Below are positions 7,510 through 16,126 of a stretch of 39,609 nt of DNA, piece after piece (within the stretch, counting starts at the first letter, position 1; the number at the start of each line of letters is the position of its first letter). This DNA is from a bacterium (lineage in GTDB: Bacteria > Cyanobacteriota > Vampirovibrionia > Gastranaerophilales > Gastranaerophilaceae). Location of the stretch: NCBI GenBank assembly GCA_017505585.1, contig JAFVOZ010000054.1, forward strand, positions 1 through 39,609. The letters run 5' to 3'. The position numbers were made by a program, and so were the translations under genes. The notes beneath the pieces were generated by a model that was not told the DNA's origin, ran no database searches, and was given only the letters and a program-made list of their open reading frames with translations.

Positions 7510-8352
7510 TCAGCATTTCACGTATTCAATATCTTCCCTTGACCTAAACCAAGTAATTTGCCTTTTTGCAAAGTTTCTTGTGTGTTGTTTTATTTTATCA
7601 ATTGCAAATTCTTTATTCGGATAAATCCCGTTATCTAATTTTATAAATTCCTGATAACCGATTGTCGCTTCAAACAACGGTAAAATACCATGTTTTTCAA
7701 CATTTCTTCTATATTCCGCCTCAAGCCCCATATCTATCATCAAATCTACTCTTTTGTTTATTCTTTCATATAAATTTTCACGGGTTATATCAGGAGCTAT
7801 CATTTTATATGGTAATTTTTGAGATTTTTTATTTTGCACGTCATCAGCGAGAGCTATCTCTATTGCTCTAATCACTCGTTCTCTGTTTTCAGGTGCAATT
7901 TCTCTGGCTCTTTTTTCATTCAAATCAAGCAACATATCATATAAAACAAGGGATGATTTTTCGCTCAAGCTTTCCCTTAATTCATAATTCGGCTCGACTT
8001 CGGGAATATCCACAAGCCCAAGCAAAGAAGAAATATAAAACCAAGTGCCGCCTGCAACAATAACATTCTTACCTCTTGATTGAATATCTGAAATAATATC
8101 AAGCGCACGGTTTTTAAATTCCCCTGCAGAAAAATCCTCGGTTGGAGATAAAATATCTAACATGTGGTGTTTCACACCTTCTGTTTCATCAGGCATAACT
8201 TTTGCTGAAACTATATCTAAATCTCTATATACACTTCTTGAATCGGCGCAGATTATCTCAGCGTTATTCGCACTCGCCATCTTGATTGCAAGTTTTGTCT
8301 TCCCTGAGGCAGTCGCCCCTGTTATCACCAATATTTCCGAAATTTCTTGCAT
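7510..8352 (-). CDS. miaA: tRNA dimethylallyltransferase
   Basis: Transfers dimethylallyl from DMAPP to A37 of tRNAs that read codons starting with U. The 280-residue protein has the P-loop GATASGKT (12-19), the DSRSVYRDLDI block at 37-47, HHMLDI, AGGTWFYISSLL and the C-terminal RQITWFR tail. Two family motifs are slightly altered: the usual DSRQVY is DSRSVY, and GGTGLY is GGTWFY. The fold and order are otherwise complete. Its first 89 nt overlap, out of frame, the end of the upstream membrane-protein gene (8264-9160); the start cannot be moved downstream without losing the P-loop. Confidence 0.92.
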   Translation of the reverse strand: MQEISEILVITGATASGKTKLAIKMASANNAEIICADSRSVYRDLDIVSAKVMPDETEGVKHHMLDILSPTEDFSAGEFKNRALDIISDIQSRGKNVIVAGGTWFYISSLLGLVDIPEVEPNYELRESLSEKSSLVLYDMLLDLNEKRAREIAPENRERVIRAIEIALADDVQNKKSQKLPYKMIAPDITRENLYERINKRVDLMIDMGLEAEYRRNVEKHGILPLFEATIGYQEFIKLDNGIYPNKEFAIDKIKQHTRNFAKRQITWFRSREDIEYVKC

Positions 8353-9160
8353 AATAATTAAATATTAACACAGTTAAAAACACAAAGAAATAAATGCCTG
8401 CAACCATATATAAAAAGGATAAAATTGGATTTAAAACGGTTAGCGGCGCAATTTGTGTGTAAAGAAACAGCATTGAAGCAATTATCACATTAAACAAAAT
8501 AACGCCAAAGGGTTTTTTAAACAATGCTTCAAATGAATAAGCATAAGACATAAAAGGGTTTTTTGACTCTTTTTTATTGAAATAAAGAGCTGAAATCCAA
8601 AATAAAGTAAGGATACTATATATCCCGCTTGTAATCAAAAAGAGCATTTCCCAAGAAAATAATTTTAAAAGTTTTTCATTTGGGAGTGCTTTAAAATAAG
8701 CAACCATAGCTTCATTTGATTGGGTTATTATTTTCAAATCATTCGCCAAAAAATCAATTTTTCCAAAAAACTTTTCCGCAACAATAATATCAAGATAAAT
8801 TATTATAAAAAACACTACGTAATAGATTAAAATTCCACCTGCAACCGGAAAAATATATTTTGTTATGCCTTCAAGAAAATTTTTCCTGAGTGCAATTGAG
8901 GATTTAATTCTTTCAACTTCATTTTCAAATTTTTTATCGTTATTTATAATGGCTTGTTTCACCATTTCAAACCAACCCGCAAAAAATGCGGCAGAAAAAA
9001 GAAAAAGTCCGCAAAATGTGATGTTTGTCATTATAACATTTGAAGAAGGCAGAGTTTTTTGCAAAATCAGAGAAAAAATTATCATATACACCACAAAAAA
9101 CAAAGGAATAATATGATTTGAAGATGTTACTAACCAAGACCTCTTGAAAATGTTAAACAT
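8264..9160 (-). CDS. Uncharacterised polytopic membrane protein
   Basis: I do not recognise the family. The 298-residue product has about six hydrophobic segments (roughly residues 15-34, 46-66, 105-128, 165-190, 215-235 and 240-268), separated by basic and polar loops such as KKFENEVERIKSSIALRKNF. The general look is that of DUF-type membrane proteins with an F/I/Y-rich core and no catalytic motif. A GGAG ribosome site 6 nt before the ATG supports the start. The last 29 codons, which encode a hydrophilic tail with two Cys, are read from DNA that also encodes the start and P-loop of MiaA in another frame. It is probably co-transcribed with miaA. Transporter or stress-membrane roles are possible but unsupported. 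Confidence 0.75.
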   Translation of the reverse strand: MFNIFKRSWLVTSSNHIIPLFFVVYMIIFSLILQKTLPSSNVIMTNITFCGLFLFSAAFFAGWFEMVKQAIINNDKKFENEVERIKSSIALRKNFLEGITKYIFPVAGGILIYYVVFFIIIYLDIIVAEKFFGKIDFLANDLKIITQSNEAMVAYFKALPNEKLLKLFSWEMLFLITSGIYSILTLFWISALYFNKKESKNPFMSYAYSFEALFKKPFGVILFNVIIASMLFLYTQIAPLTVLNPILSFLYMVAGIYFFVFLTVLIFNYYARNFGNIGDNRGDCLREDKTCNQDGECE

Positions 9161-9187
9161 TTCTGCTCCATATAAAAAATAAATTTA

Positions 9188-9196
9188 TGCTATTAT
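9188..9196 (+). promoter_or_regulatory. Extended -10 promoter for the kinase-pdxJ pair
   Basis: TGcTATTAT is an extended -10 element. Transcription from near 9203 would give a leader of about 29 nt before the ATG at 9232. A -35 is not obvious, as is common with extended -10 promoters. Confidence 0.4.
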
Positions 9197-9231
9197 ATTA
9201 GATGTAAAATAAGTAGTTTACAAGAGACAAA

Positions 9232-9909
9232 ATGTTAAGATTTAATACACCTCACAACATGACAGGAACGCTTATTTGCGTTGAAGGAATTGACGGCTCA
9301 GGGAAAAGCACACAGCTTGATTTGCTATACACTTGGCTAAAATCCAAAAAACTTGATGTAATTTTAACTCAATGGAACTCATCTGACCTTATATCAGACA
9401 CAACAAAACGTGCAAAAAAGAAAAATCTTCTCTCGGGGCGCACATTCAGCTTACTTCACGCTGTTGATTTTGCGGATAGACACGAAAAAATCATTATGCC
9501 GGCACTTCGTGCAGGTTTTATCGTTCTTGCTGATAGATATGTCTATACTGCATTTGCAAGAGATGTTGCAAGAAATGTTGATAAAAAATGGGTAAGAAAT
9601 ATGTATTCTTTTGCCGTAAAACCTGATATGGCACTTTATTTTGATGTCAGCGCAAAAGTTTCATTAAACAGAATTTGTACAAACAGACAACCAAAATTCT
9701 ATGAAGCAGGTATGGATATGCAACTTTCAAACAACCCATACAAAAGCTATTTGCTTTTCCAAAACAGGGTTATTGAACAATATAAAGATATGGTTGAAGA
9801 ATATGGACTTGTGAAAATTGATGCTCTTGAATCAATCCACAACCAACAAAAATATGTAAGGCAAATTACAACAGAATTGCTTGCAAAAAAAGGAATTAAT
9901 TTAGAATAG
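9232..9909 (+). CDS. Thymidylate kinase-like P-loop kinase
   Basis: Probably phosphorylates dTMP to dTDP. Residues 18-26 hold the P-loop in VEGIDGSGKST, and LADRYVYTAFARD matches the DR(Y/F) nucleotide-base motif of Tmk. The canonical TREPGGT segment after the P-loop is missing; it is replaced by a TQWNSSDL stretch, and the lid region (NRQPKFYEAGMD) is unusual. It may therefore be a Tmk paralogue with altered substrate rather than the main thymidylate kinase. The ATG at 9232 has a weak site (AGAG); an alternative ATG 9 codons in gives MTGTLICVEG, the usual family start. The stop is 8 nt before pdxJ, so the two form an operon. Confidence 0.7.
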   Translation: MLRFNTPHNMTGTLICVEGIDGSGKSTQLDLLYTWLKSKKLDVILTQWNSSDLISDTTKRAKKKNLLSGRTFSLLHAVDFADRHEKIIMPALRAGFIVLADRYVYTAFARDVARNVDKKWVRNMYSFAVKPDMALYFDVSAKVSLNRICTNRQPKFYEAGMDMQLSNNPYKSYLLFQNRVIEQYKDMVEEYGLVKIDALESIHNQQKYVRQITTELLAKKGINLE

Positions 9910-9917
9910 GAGTTTTA

Positions 9918-10625
9918 ATGAAACTTGGAGTAAATATAGACCACGTTGCAACACTTAGAAACGCAAGGGGCGGAGTTGAACCAAACGTTCTTGAAGCAGG
10001 TTTTATATGCGATAAATTAAATGTTGCAGAAATTACAATACATTTGAGAGAAGACAGACGCCACATTAAAGACGAAGACGTTTATGCTCTTAAAAAACAA
10101 GCAAAAACTCCGATTAATTTAGAAATGGCAACAACCGAAGAAATACAAAAAATTGCTTTAGATGTTGTGCCACACAGCGTTTGTCTTGTTCCTGAAAAAA
10201 GACAAGAAGTCACAACCGAAGGCGGGCTTGATATCGCGGGCCAAAAAGAAAAATTGAGAAAATTTATAAAGCCATTGCAAGAAAAAGGAATTATCGTAAG
10301 CCTATTTATTGACCCAGATGAGGCACAAGTGCGCGCAAGTGCTGAAATTGGTGCAGATTATGTTGAACTCCACACGGGTTCATTTTCTGAAGCCAAAGGG
10401 GAAGAGGTTGAAGTTGAATTTGAAAAATTAAAAAACGCGGCAGAACTTGCCCAAACCTTGGGTTTAAAGGTGAATGCAGGGCATGGTTTGAACTATCAAA
10501 ATGTTCATTACATGCATAAAATCAAAGGCATAGACGAGCTTAACATCGGGCACAGCATTATCTCTCGTGCCGTGTTTGTCGGTTTAGAAACTGCTATAGC
10601 TGAGATGAAAAGTTTAATTGAATAA
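9918..10625 (+). CDS. pdxJ: Pyridoxine 5'-phosphate synthase
   Basis: Condenses 1-deoxy-D-xylulose 5-phosphate with 3-amino-2-oxopropyl phosphate to form pyridoxine 5'-phosphate in the DXP-dependent vitamin B6 route. The 235-residue TIM barrel shows all family blocks: LGVNIDHVATLRNARGG at the N-terminus, HLREDRRHI, NLEMA, CLVPEKR, FIDPD, ELHTG, NAGHGLNY and ELNIGHSIISRA. The length is normal. A TAGGAG ribosome site 6 nt upstream supports the start. It follows the kinase gene closely. pdxA and pdxH partners are not in this window. Confidence 0.97.
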   Translation: MKLGVNIDHVATLRNARGGVEPNVLEAGFICDKLNVAEITIHLREDRRHIKDEDVYALKKQAKTPINLEMATTEEIQKIALDVVPHSVCLVPEKRQEVTTEGGLDIAGQKEKLRKFIKPLQEKGIIVSLFIDPDEAQVRASAEIGADYVELHTGSFSEAKGEEVEVEFEKLKNAAELAQTLGLKVNAGHGLNYQNVHYMHKIKGIDELNIGHSIISRAVFVGLETAIAEMKSLIE

Positions 10626-11075
10626 TTAATTTTCATACTCTAAATGCCTTTCATTTTTTCTTTTATAAAATTCATACACATCGGGTGCGTAAAGCTTCAT
10701 TAAACCATCAAAAATTCCGACATCGTCACTTTGTTTAATCGTGATTTTATTATTCTTCATTTTTTTTCTTGAAATTCCGGTGCCTGCGGGAATTGAAACT
10801 CCTTGTAACATTTTTTGCTGACTTGCAATTTTTAGTCTTTCAATTCTTTTTGAAAGCGAATAATCCACGTTTATTGTGCCAAATAAATAATCTTCAAGAG
10901 CCTCTATCCTATACATTATATCTTCATTTTCGTGTTTATTTTGAAAGTGCCTCACTTCCATAACTCTGATTGCCCGCATAGTTTTTTTATCTATTTGGAA
11001 ATCTTCAGACCAAACAGGGAGAAAAAGAGGGATTAAAAATAAAACAAGAAAAAATTTAAACTTTTTAAAATGCAT
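10626..11075 (-). CDS. Secreted protein with cyanobacterial-type LE..FG repeat
   Basis: Function unknown. The 149-residue product begins with KKFKFFLVLFLIPLFLP, a Sec signal peptide with likely cleavage near residue 23 (VWS-ED). The mature part contains YRIEALEDYLFGTINVDYSL followed by SKRIERLK, which resembles the short repeat (RIE.LE...FG......L..R...LE) common in secreted proteins of cyanobacteria. The rest is basic and polar. It ends immediately after the pdxJ stop, convergent with it. The ATG has no strong ribosome site. Envelope or periplasmic location is inferred from the signal peptide only. Confidence 0.65.
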   Translation of the reverse strand: MHFKKFKFFLVLFLIPLFLPVWSEDFQIDKKTMRAIRVMEVRHFQNKHENEDIMYRIEALEDYLFGTINVDYSLSKRIERLKIASQQKMLQGVSIPAGTGISRKKMKNNKITIKQSDDVGIFDGLMKLYAPDVYEFYKRKNERHLEYEN

Positions 11076-11229
11076 TTTTTAAAGTCTAAGTTCAATTGTT
11101 AAGAAATTTATCGGACAGAAGAATTTTTTAAAGAATATATTAACTAATGTAACAATTTAATTTAAAACCATAAAGAAAATCGAAAAAATGTCGACTCATG
11201 AACCATAAGATAAGGATTGGACAATAATC

Positions 11230-11802
11230 GTGAAAAAATTAGTATATATGGTTTTAATTATGGCGATGTTTGCGATTGGGCAAGCTATGGTTTGCGCCGA
11301 TAATTATGAAGCTATAACAACAAATGCTAAAATCACTTCATCTATCCAAGCTTTAGAATCAATTAACAGATTTGATGTAATTTCAATTTTAAAAGGCAAT
11401 AACGCAACAAAAAAACCAATCAGAGTAATGTTCCGTGAATTAGAAGTTTACGGACTTGCAAACTGCGAAGCCGTTACAATGAAAACAAAATCAGGCGGAC
11501 TTGTGATTTATATCAACAAAAAACACCAAAATGCTCCAACGGAAGCTATTGCGTGCTTAATTGCGCATGAAAGTCAACACCACACTCAAACAGGCACAAA
11601 ACAAGAAGAAATCAGAGCTTGGGTTAAAGAAACTTCAACTTGGAACGCGTTTGTGAGAAGAAATCCTACAATTGCCCAATCAAATTCACCTCTTGTTAAA
11701 AGAGAAAACTACATTAATAAAGTATATCTTGCAGATAACCAAGGCTCAAAAGGCATTGAAAAAGTTGTATCAGGAATTTCTATGTATAAAGGATTGAATT
11801 AA
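11230..11802 (+). CDS. Secreted putative zinc metallopeptidase (HExxH)
   Basis: Begins with GTG at 11230, giving MKKLVYMVLIMAMFAIGQAM, a signal peptide probably cut after VCA at residue 23. The only recognisable motif is H113-E114-S-Q-H117 (CLIAHESQHHTQTGTKQEE), the HExxH zinc-protease signature; a Glu at 126 or 127 could be the third ligand. No family is certain and the protein is small (190 residues). It may be a peptidase or a degenerate relative acting outside the cytoplasm. An AAGGATTGG stretch 9-17 nt upstream is the likely ribosome site. Its 3' end overlaps the convergent dciA end by 4 nt. A short hairpin at 11821-11842 (AAAGCCT/AGGCTTT) just past the stop could act as a weak terminator. 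Confidence 0.65.
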   Translation: MKKLVYMVLIMAMFAIGQAMVCADNYEAITTNAKITSSIQALESINRFDVISILKGNNATKKPIRVMFRELEVYGLANCEAVTMKTKSGGLVIYINKKHQNAPTEAIACLIAHESQHHTQTGTKQEEIRAWVKETSTWNAFVRRNPTIAQSNSPLVKRENYINKVYLADNQGSKGIEKVVSGISMYKGLN

Positions 11803-12326
11803 TTCCCGTGTTTTTTGCGCAAAGCCTCAGCTTTTAGGCTTTTAATTATATCCATATAATATTTTTCTTTTAGTTCAGGAGGCAAAAACTCCATTTTTTC
11901 AACGCTTTCAAAAACAATTTTTTCATCTTCTTTCGAAAGTTCTTGGGCTAAAATTTCTTCTTCTGTATATTCCACGAAATTGGTGTCTTCGTTTTCATCA
12001 AAAAAAGCTTCTTCCGTTTTCCAGTTTTTATAAGAAAAAACAATATCAGAAACTTTGATGCCCAAAGGTGCCGCATAGACTGAAATTTTTTCAATTATTT
12101 TTTTTGAAAACATTGTAAGTTCTTGAGTTATAGCAGAATTTTTGCACTCAACGTATAGTTTTTCAAATTTTATTGAGGTTGGGCGGGTAAATTTTGCAAA
12201 TTTAAAACCTACGATTTCTTCCCAAAAAGAAAACAATGTTGAACATTTAAGCGCAAACTTATATTTTGGGTTTGCGCTTAAATCATTTTCTAAAATATCT
12301 TTAATTGTTGAAAAATTTTCTGTCAT
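11799..12326 (-). CDS. dciA: DciA-like helicase-loader protein (DUF721)
   Basis: Residues 30-75 match the DUF721/DciA core: FWEEIVGFKFAKFTRPTSI, then KLYVECKNSAITQEL and KIIEKI. In bacteria without DnaC, DciA helps load the replicative helicase DnaB. The C-terminal half is acidic (EDTNFVEYTEEE, KEDEKIVFE) and has no recognised domain, making this 175-residue protein longer than minimal DUF721 proteins. The ATG overlaps the metK stop by one base (TAATG), so it is co-translated with metK. No dnaB or dnaA is in the window. Confidence 0.75.
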   Translation of the reverse strand: MTENFSTIKDILENDLSANPKYKFALKCSTLFSFWEEIVGFKFAKFTRPTSIKFEKLYVECKNSAITQELTMFSKKIIEKISVYAAPLGIKVSDIVFSYKNWKTEEAFFDENEDTNFVEYTEEEILAQELSKEDEKIVFESVEKMEFLPPELKEKYYMDIIKSLKAEALRKKHGN

Positions 12327-13591
12327 TATGCTTTTAATGCAAGTGCTTGCTCTTTTAGTTTAGAAGCAACTGAAGTATCTTCCCAAGGAACATAGAAATC
12401 AGTTCTTCCAACGTGACCGTAAGCAGCAAGTTTTTGATAGAACTTACCACCGTTTTTCGCAGGTAGGTTTCTCATATCAAAAGTGTTAATAATTGCGATT
12501 GGTCTTAAGTCAAAATTATCTGAAACAAGCTTAGAAATTTCTTCGTCAGAAATTTTGCCTGTGCCAAATGTGTCAACTAAAACTGAAACAGGGCGAGCAA
12601 CGCCGATTGCGTATGCAAGTTCTACTTCACATTTTTCAGCAAGACCTGCTGCAACAATGTTTTTTGCAACCCAACGAGCAGCATATGCAGCTGAGCGGTC
12701 AACTTTTGTCGGGTCTTTTCCTGAAAATGCACCGCCGCCGTGACGAGAATATCCGCCATATGTATCAACGATGATTTTTCTTCCGGTAACACCTGCATCA
12801 CCTTGAGGTCCGCCGATTACAAATCTTCCTGATGGGTTGATTAAGTAACGAGTATCTGCATCCGGTTTAATTGTTTCGTCTTTGAAAACATAATCGATAA
12901 CGTGTTTAATTAAGTCTTCTCTGATGATTTCTTGGCATTTTTGATTGTCTGAAATGCCATTTATTTCAGGGTCGTGTTGAGTTGATAAAACGATAGTATT
13001 GATTTTATATGGTCTGCCGTCTTTATATTCAACCGTAACTTGAGATTTACCATCCGGACGAAGGTAATCAACAATTCTTTGTTTTCTCACTTCTGCAAGT
13101 CTGTATGCTAATCTGTGCGCAAGTGAAATTGGAAGTGGCATTAATTCAGGAGTTTCATCGCATGCGAAACCAAACATAATACCTTGGTCACCTGCACCAA
13201 CTTCCATAGTTTCTTCGGTTGATGTATTAGCATTGTCATCACGAGTTTCTAATGCTTTGTTTACACCGCCTGCAATATCTGTTGATTGCTCATCAATTGA
13301 AGTGAGCACAGCGCAAGTTTTATAGTCAAAACCGCCGCCTTCTTCGCCTTTGTAGCCAATTGATTTAATTGTGTTTCTGATAATTCTTGGGATATCAACA
13401 TAGCAATCTGCTGTAATTTCACCACACACAAGTGCCATACCTGTTGTAACGGTTGTTTCTGCAGCAACTCTTGCTTTTGAATCTTTAGTCAAAAATTCAT
13501 CTAAAATCGCGTCTGAAATTTGGTCACAAACCTTATCGGGGTGTCCTTCAGTAACGGATTCAGAAGTGAATAAAAAGTCTTTAAGAGCCAT
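12326..13591 (-). CDS. metK: S-adenosylmethionine synthetase
   Basis: Makes S-adenosylmethionine from methionine and ATP. The 421-residue protein contains [13 protein letters not shown] at the N-terminus, [12 protein letters not shown], and the phosphate-binding [22 protein letters not shown], in the usual order. It is about 25-35 residues longer than E. coli MetK. An AAGGAG site at 13598-13603 and a promoter at 13619-13646 support the start. The short 5' leader has no room for a SAM riboswitch. It forms an operon with dciA. Confidence 0.97.
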   Translation of the reverse strand: MALKDFLFTSESVTEGHPDKVCDQISDAILDEFLTKDSKARVAAETTVTTGMALVCGEITADCYVDIPRIIRNTIKSIGYKGEEGGGFDYKTCAVLTSIDEQSTDIAGGVNKALETRDDNANTSTEETMEVGAGDQGIMFGFACDETPELMPLPISLAHRLAYRLAEVRKQRIVDYLRPDGKSQVTVEYKDGRPYKINTIVLSTQHDPEINGISDNQKCQEIIREDLIKHVIDYVFKDETIKPDADTRYLINPSGRFVIGGPQGDAGVTGRKIIVDTYGGYSRHGGGAFSGKDPTKVDRSAAYAARWVAKNIVAAGLAEKCEVELAYAIGVARPVSVLVDTFGTGKISDEEISKLVSDNFDLRPIAIINTFDMRNLPAKNGGKFYQKLAAYGHVGRTDFYVPWEDTSVASKLKEQALALKA

Positions 13592-13618
13592 TTCTTTCTC
13601 CTTATGTTAGCTAATAAA

Positions 13619-13646
13619 ATGATATATTAAAAATAAAATAGGTCAA
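13619..13646 (-). promoter_or_regulatory. Sigma-70-type promoter for metK-dciA
   Basis: Minus strand: TTGACC (13641-13646), 16-nt spacer, TATCAT (13619-13624). Transcription would start near 13612, giving a leader of about 20 nt that contains AAGGAG. Confidence 0.65.
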
Positions 13647-13672
13647 TAAAGTAAGTTGTGTTTGTTTTTTCG

Positions 13673-13681
13673 TGATAAAAT
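13673..13681 (+). promoter_or_regulatory. Extended -10 implying a leaderless zupT mRNA
   Basis: TGaTAAAAT ends 6 nt before the zupT ATG at 13688, and the intervening bases are all T, so there is no Shine-Dalgarno site. Transcription would start at or next to the ATG. Confidence 0.45.
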
Positions 13682-13687
13682 TTTTTT

Positions 13688-14503
13688 ATGAATATCTATG
13701 TTACAGCATTATTACTTTCTGCCGTTGCGGGTTTGTCCACTTTAATCGGTGGTTGCGTTGCATTTTTTACGAATAAAAATTCGATGAGAATGCTCTCAAT
13801 CGGGCTCGGTTTTTCGGCAGGAATTATGATATATCTTTCGCTTGGCGAATTACTTGGCGAAGCAAATGATATGCTAGCCAAAACTTATGCAGCAAAATCA
13901 GGTTTGATAACATTTTTATCGTTTGTTGCGGGTATAGTACTCGCAATTTTAATCGACTTTTTTATGCCTGACCACATCCAAACAAAATATGAAATAAAAG
14001 AAAATGAAGAAACCGAAGAAAAACATTTCTTCAAAACGCCCGAACAAATTAAAAAAATTAAAAAAGCCGGGCTTACAACCGCAATAGCTGTTGCAATACA
14101 CAATTTTCCCGAAGGTTTGACTACATTTTTTGCAACAACTGCTGATCTTAACTTAGGTCTTACCATTGTTATGGCAATTGCAATTCACAATATTCCGGAG
14201 GGTATGGCAATTGCATTGCCTGTTTACCATGCAACAGGTTCTAAAAGAAAAGCGTTTAAATATTGCGCATTATCAGGGCTTATGGAACCATTGGGCGGGA
14301 TTATAGGCTTCGCACTTATCCACTATCTATTCCCAAATTTCACAATTGGCGCAATGTTTGCTCTAATTGCAGGGATTATGACTTACATCGCATTCGATAC
14401 ATTACTCCCACTTTCAAGAGAATACGACACAGCGCACTATTCTATTACCGGAGTTGTGCTCGGAACATTACTTATGAGCTTCGTTACTCTTTGTGTTCAT
14501 TAA
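13688..14503 (+). CDS. zupT: ZIP family zinc transporter ZupT
   Basis: Inner-membrane divalent metal importer, mainly for zinc. The 271-residue protein has about eight hydrophobic segments and the two ZIP signature helices HNFPEGL and HNIPEGM, whose His, Asn and Glu residues line the metal site. The loop between helices 3 and 4 is charged (KENEETEEKHFF), as usual. The conserved SGLMEPLGG follows. No SD is present; a -10-like element sits 6 nt before the ATG. It is convergent with cdd (2 nt between stops). Confidence 0.93.
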   Translation: MNIYVTALLLSAVAGLSTLIGGCVAFFTNKNSMRMLSIGLGFSAGIMIYLSLGELLGEANDMLAKTYAAKSGLITFLSFVAGIVLAILIDFFMPDHIQTKYEIKENEETEEKHFFKTPEQIKKIKKAGLTTAIAVAIHNFPEGLTTFFATTADLNLGLTIVMAIAIHNIPEGMAIALPVYHATGSKRKAFKYCALSGLMEPLGGIIGFALIHYLFPNFTIGAMFALIAGIMTYIAFDTLLPLSREYDTAHYSITGVVLGTLLMSFVTLCVH

Positions 14504-14505
14504 AA

Positions 14506-14916
14506 TTATTTTTTAGCGGATTTTAAATCAAAAGTATGTGGCAATAATTCGCCAATAGTAAAAATTTTTATGTCTGAGTTTTTATCTTCAACTATAATTT
14601 TTGTGTTTTCAGATTTGGCAAATTCTGCAATCCATTGTCTGCAAGCACCGCATGGCGTGCACATTTTTTGCTTTGGCGAATATACCGCAACCGCTACAAT
14701 TTTTGTTTTTTCGCCATTTGCTATCGCATTTGAAATTGCATTGCGCTCAGCGCAAAGCGCAAGCCCATAGCTTGAATTTTCTATATTTGTTCCAGAATAC
14801 ATAACGCCACTTTCATAGAGCACGCACGCCCCAACAGGAAAATTTGAATATGGCGAATAAGAATTTTTGCTTGCCTCAATCGCACAGTTTAATAGTTCTT
14901 TAAATTTAATTTCCAT
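14506..14916 (-). CDS. cdd: Cytidine deaminase
   Basis: Deaminates cytidine and deoxycytidine to uridine forms in pyrimidine salvage. The zinc site is complete: CAERNAI (the catalytic C-A-E) and PCGACRQW (PCxxC). SPYSNFPVGA and GTNIENSSYG are the substrate-binding blocks. ATG at 14916 gives MEIKFKELLNCAIEA and 136 residues, the normal length, with GAAGAAG upstream. The open frame extends to a TTG at 14946, but the -10 at 14947-14952 makes that start impossible. Confidence 0.94.
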   Translation of the reverse strand: MEIKFKELLNCAIEASKNSYSPYSNFPVGACVLYESGVMYSGTNIENSSYGLALCAERNAISNAIANGEKTKIVAVAVYSPKQKMCTPCGACRQWIAEFAKSENTKIIVEDKNSDIKIFTIGELLPHTFDLKSAKK

Positions 14917-14946
14917 AACTTCTTCTTTTTTAAAGGGTGTATTCAA

Positions 14947-14952
14947 ATTATA
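14947..14952 (-). promoter_or_regulatory. -10 element for cdd
   Basis: A perfect TATAAT on the minus strand places the transcript start near 14940, about 24 nt before the cdd ATG. No clear -35 is seen. Confidence 0.5.
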
Positions 14953-14992
14953 ACATTTTTATTAAGTTTTTAAACCCCCAATTGGTCATAAT

Positions 14993-15022
14993 TTGCACCA
15001 AGTCTAAGATTTATCTTATAAT
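14993..15022 (+). promoter_or_regulatory. Promoter placing the recF transcript start at its ATG
   Basis: TTGCAC (14993-14998), 18-nt spacer, perfect TATAAT (15017-15022). The next 6 nt lead straight into the ATG at 15029. No ribosome site is present. Predicts a leaderless recF mRNA. Confidence 0.5.
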
Positions 15023-15028
15023 GTGGCT

Positions 15029-16126
15029 ATGAAAGTCAAAAACATTGAGCTTAAAAATTTCAGAAATTATGAAACTTTGTTTCTTGAGTTCAACGAACAA
15101 AAAAACCTTATTATAGGCGAAAATGCTCAAGGAAAAACAAATTTGCTTGAAGCTGTTTATTATCTTTCAATACTTGATTCAACAAGGATTAAAAAAGATT
15201 CTGAATTAATTAAATTTGGGGCTGAACAAGCCGCCATCAAAGCAAATGTTCTAAAAAACGACACAGATATTGATTTAAATATCACAATTGAAGCAGGAAA
15301 AAACAAGGTTTTAAAAGTTAACGGACTTAAAAAAAACAAACAAAGCGAATTTAAAAGAGTTTTGCAAGCAGTAAGTTTTTGCACAAACGACTTACTTCTT
15401 CTTCGAGGAGAACCGAGTTTTAGAAGAAAATGGTTAGATAATGCCATCTGCCAAATTTACCCTGTATACATTGAAAAACTACAAAAATATAACAAAATCA
15501 GACTTCAAAAAGCAAATCTTTTAAGCGAATATCCACCAGACCCTGATATGCTTGATGTTTTTAATATGCAACTTGCAACAAGTGGCGCAAATATAATTTT
15601 TATAAGAAATAAATTTCTTGTTGAACTAAATAAAATTGCAAACCTGAAACACAAACAAATAGCGCAAAATGAAGAATTTAAAACATACTACGAAAACGAG
15701 TTTTTAGAAGAAAATATAACCGTTAAAGAACTCGAAGAAAAATTATATGAAAAATTATGCGCAACAAAAGACGAAGAAACTCGCAAAATGCAGTGCCTTA
15801 CAGGACCCCACAGGGATGACATCGCGTTTTTTGTAAACGAAACAGATTCTAAAAAATATGCTTCTCAAGGCCAACAAAGAACGATTGTTCTCGCCTTAAA
15901 GCTTGCGGAACTTGAAATTATAAAAGAAAAAAATAATGATTACCCAATTTTACTTTTAGATGATGTGCTTGCAGAACTTGATATCACAAGGCAAAATTAT
16001 CTCCTGAACTCAATTGACAAAAACATCCAAACAATCATCACATGCACCGATACTAAAGCATTTTCGGAAGAGTTTTTAGCTGATATGAAAATAGTTGAGA
16101 TAGAAGCAGGAAAAATTAAAGGATAA
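15029..16126 (+). CDS. recF: DNA replication and repair protein RecF
   Basis: SMC-like ATPase that helps load RecA onto gapped DNA at stalled forks. Walker A is GENAQGKTN at residues 30-38. The signature motif is in ASQGQQRTIVLALKLAELE, and Walker B with the D-loop is ILLLDDVLAELD. The 365-residue length is normal. The frame opens two codons earlier at GTG 15023, but ATG 15029 matches the family start (MKVKNIELKNFRNY) and the promoter layout. It is convergent with the amino-acid-binding lipoprotein gene, with no gap. dnaA, dnaN and gyrB are not next to it, so the classic replication-origin cluster is broken here. Confidence 0.95.
   Translation: MKVKNIELKNFRNYETLFLEFNEQKNLIIGENAQGKTNLLEAVYYLSILDSTRIKKDSELIKFGAEQAAIKANVLKNDTDIDLNITIEAGKNKVLKVNGLKKNKQSEFKRVLQAVSFCTNDLLLLRGEPSFRRKWLDNAICQIYPVYIEKLQKYNKIRLQKANLLSEYPPDPDMLDVFNMQLATSGANIIFIRNKFLVELNKIANLKHKQIAQNEEFKTYYENEFLEENITVKELEEKLYEKLCATKDEETRKMQCLTGPHRDDIAFFVNETDSKKYASQGQQRTIVLALKLAELEIIKEKNNDYPILLLDDVLAELDITRQNYLLNSIDKNIQTIITCTDTKAFSEEFLADMKIVEIEAGKIKG

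Noticed and set aside
13592-13687. SAM riboswitch before metK
   Set aside because: The transcript leader is only about 20 nt.
14506-14946. Cytidine deaminase starting at 14946
   Set aside because: That codon is TTG and lies next to the -10 hexamer; ATG 14916 gives the normal length.
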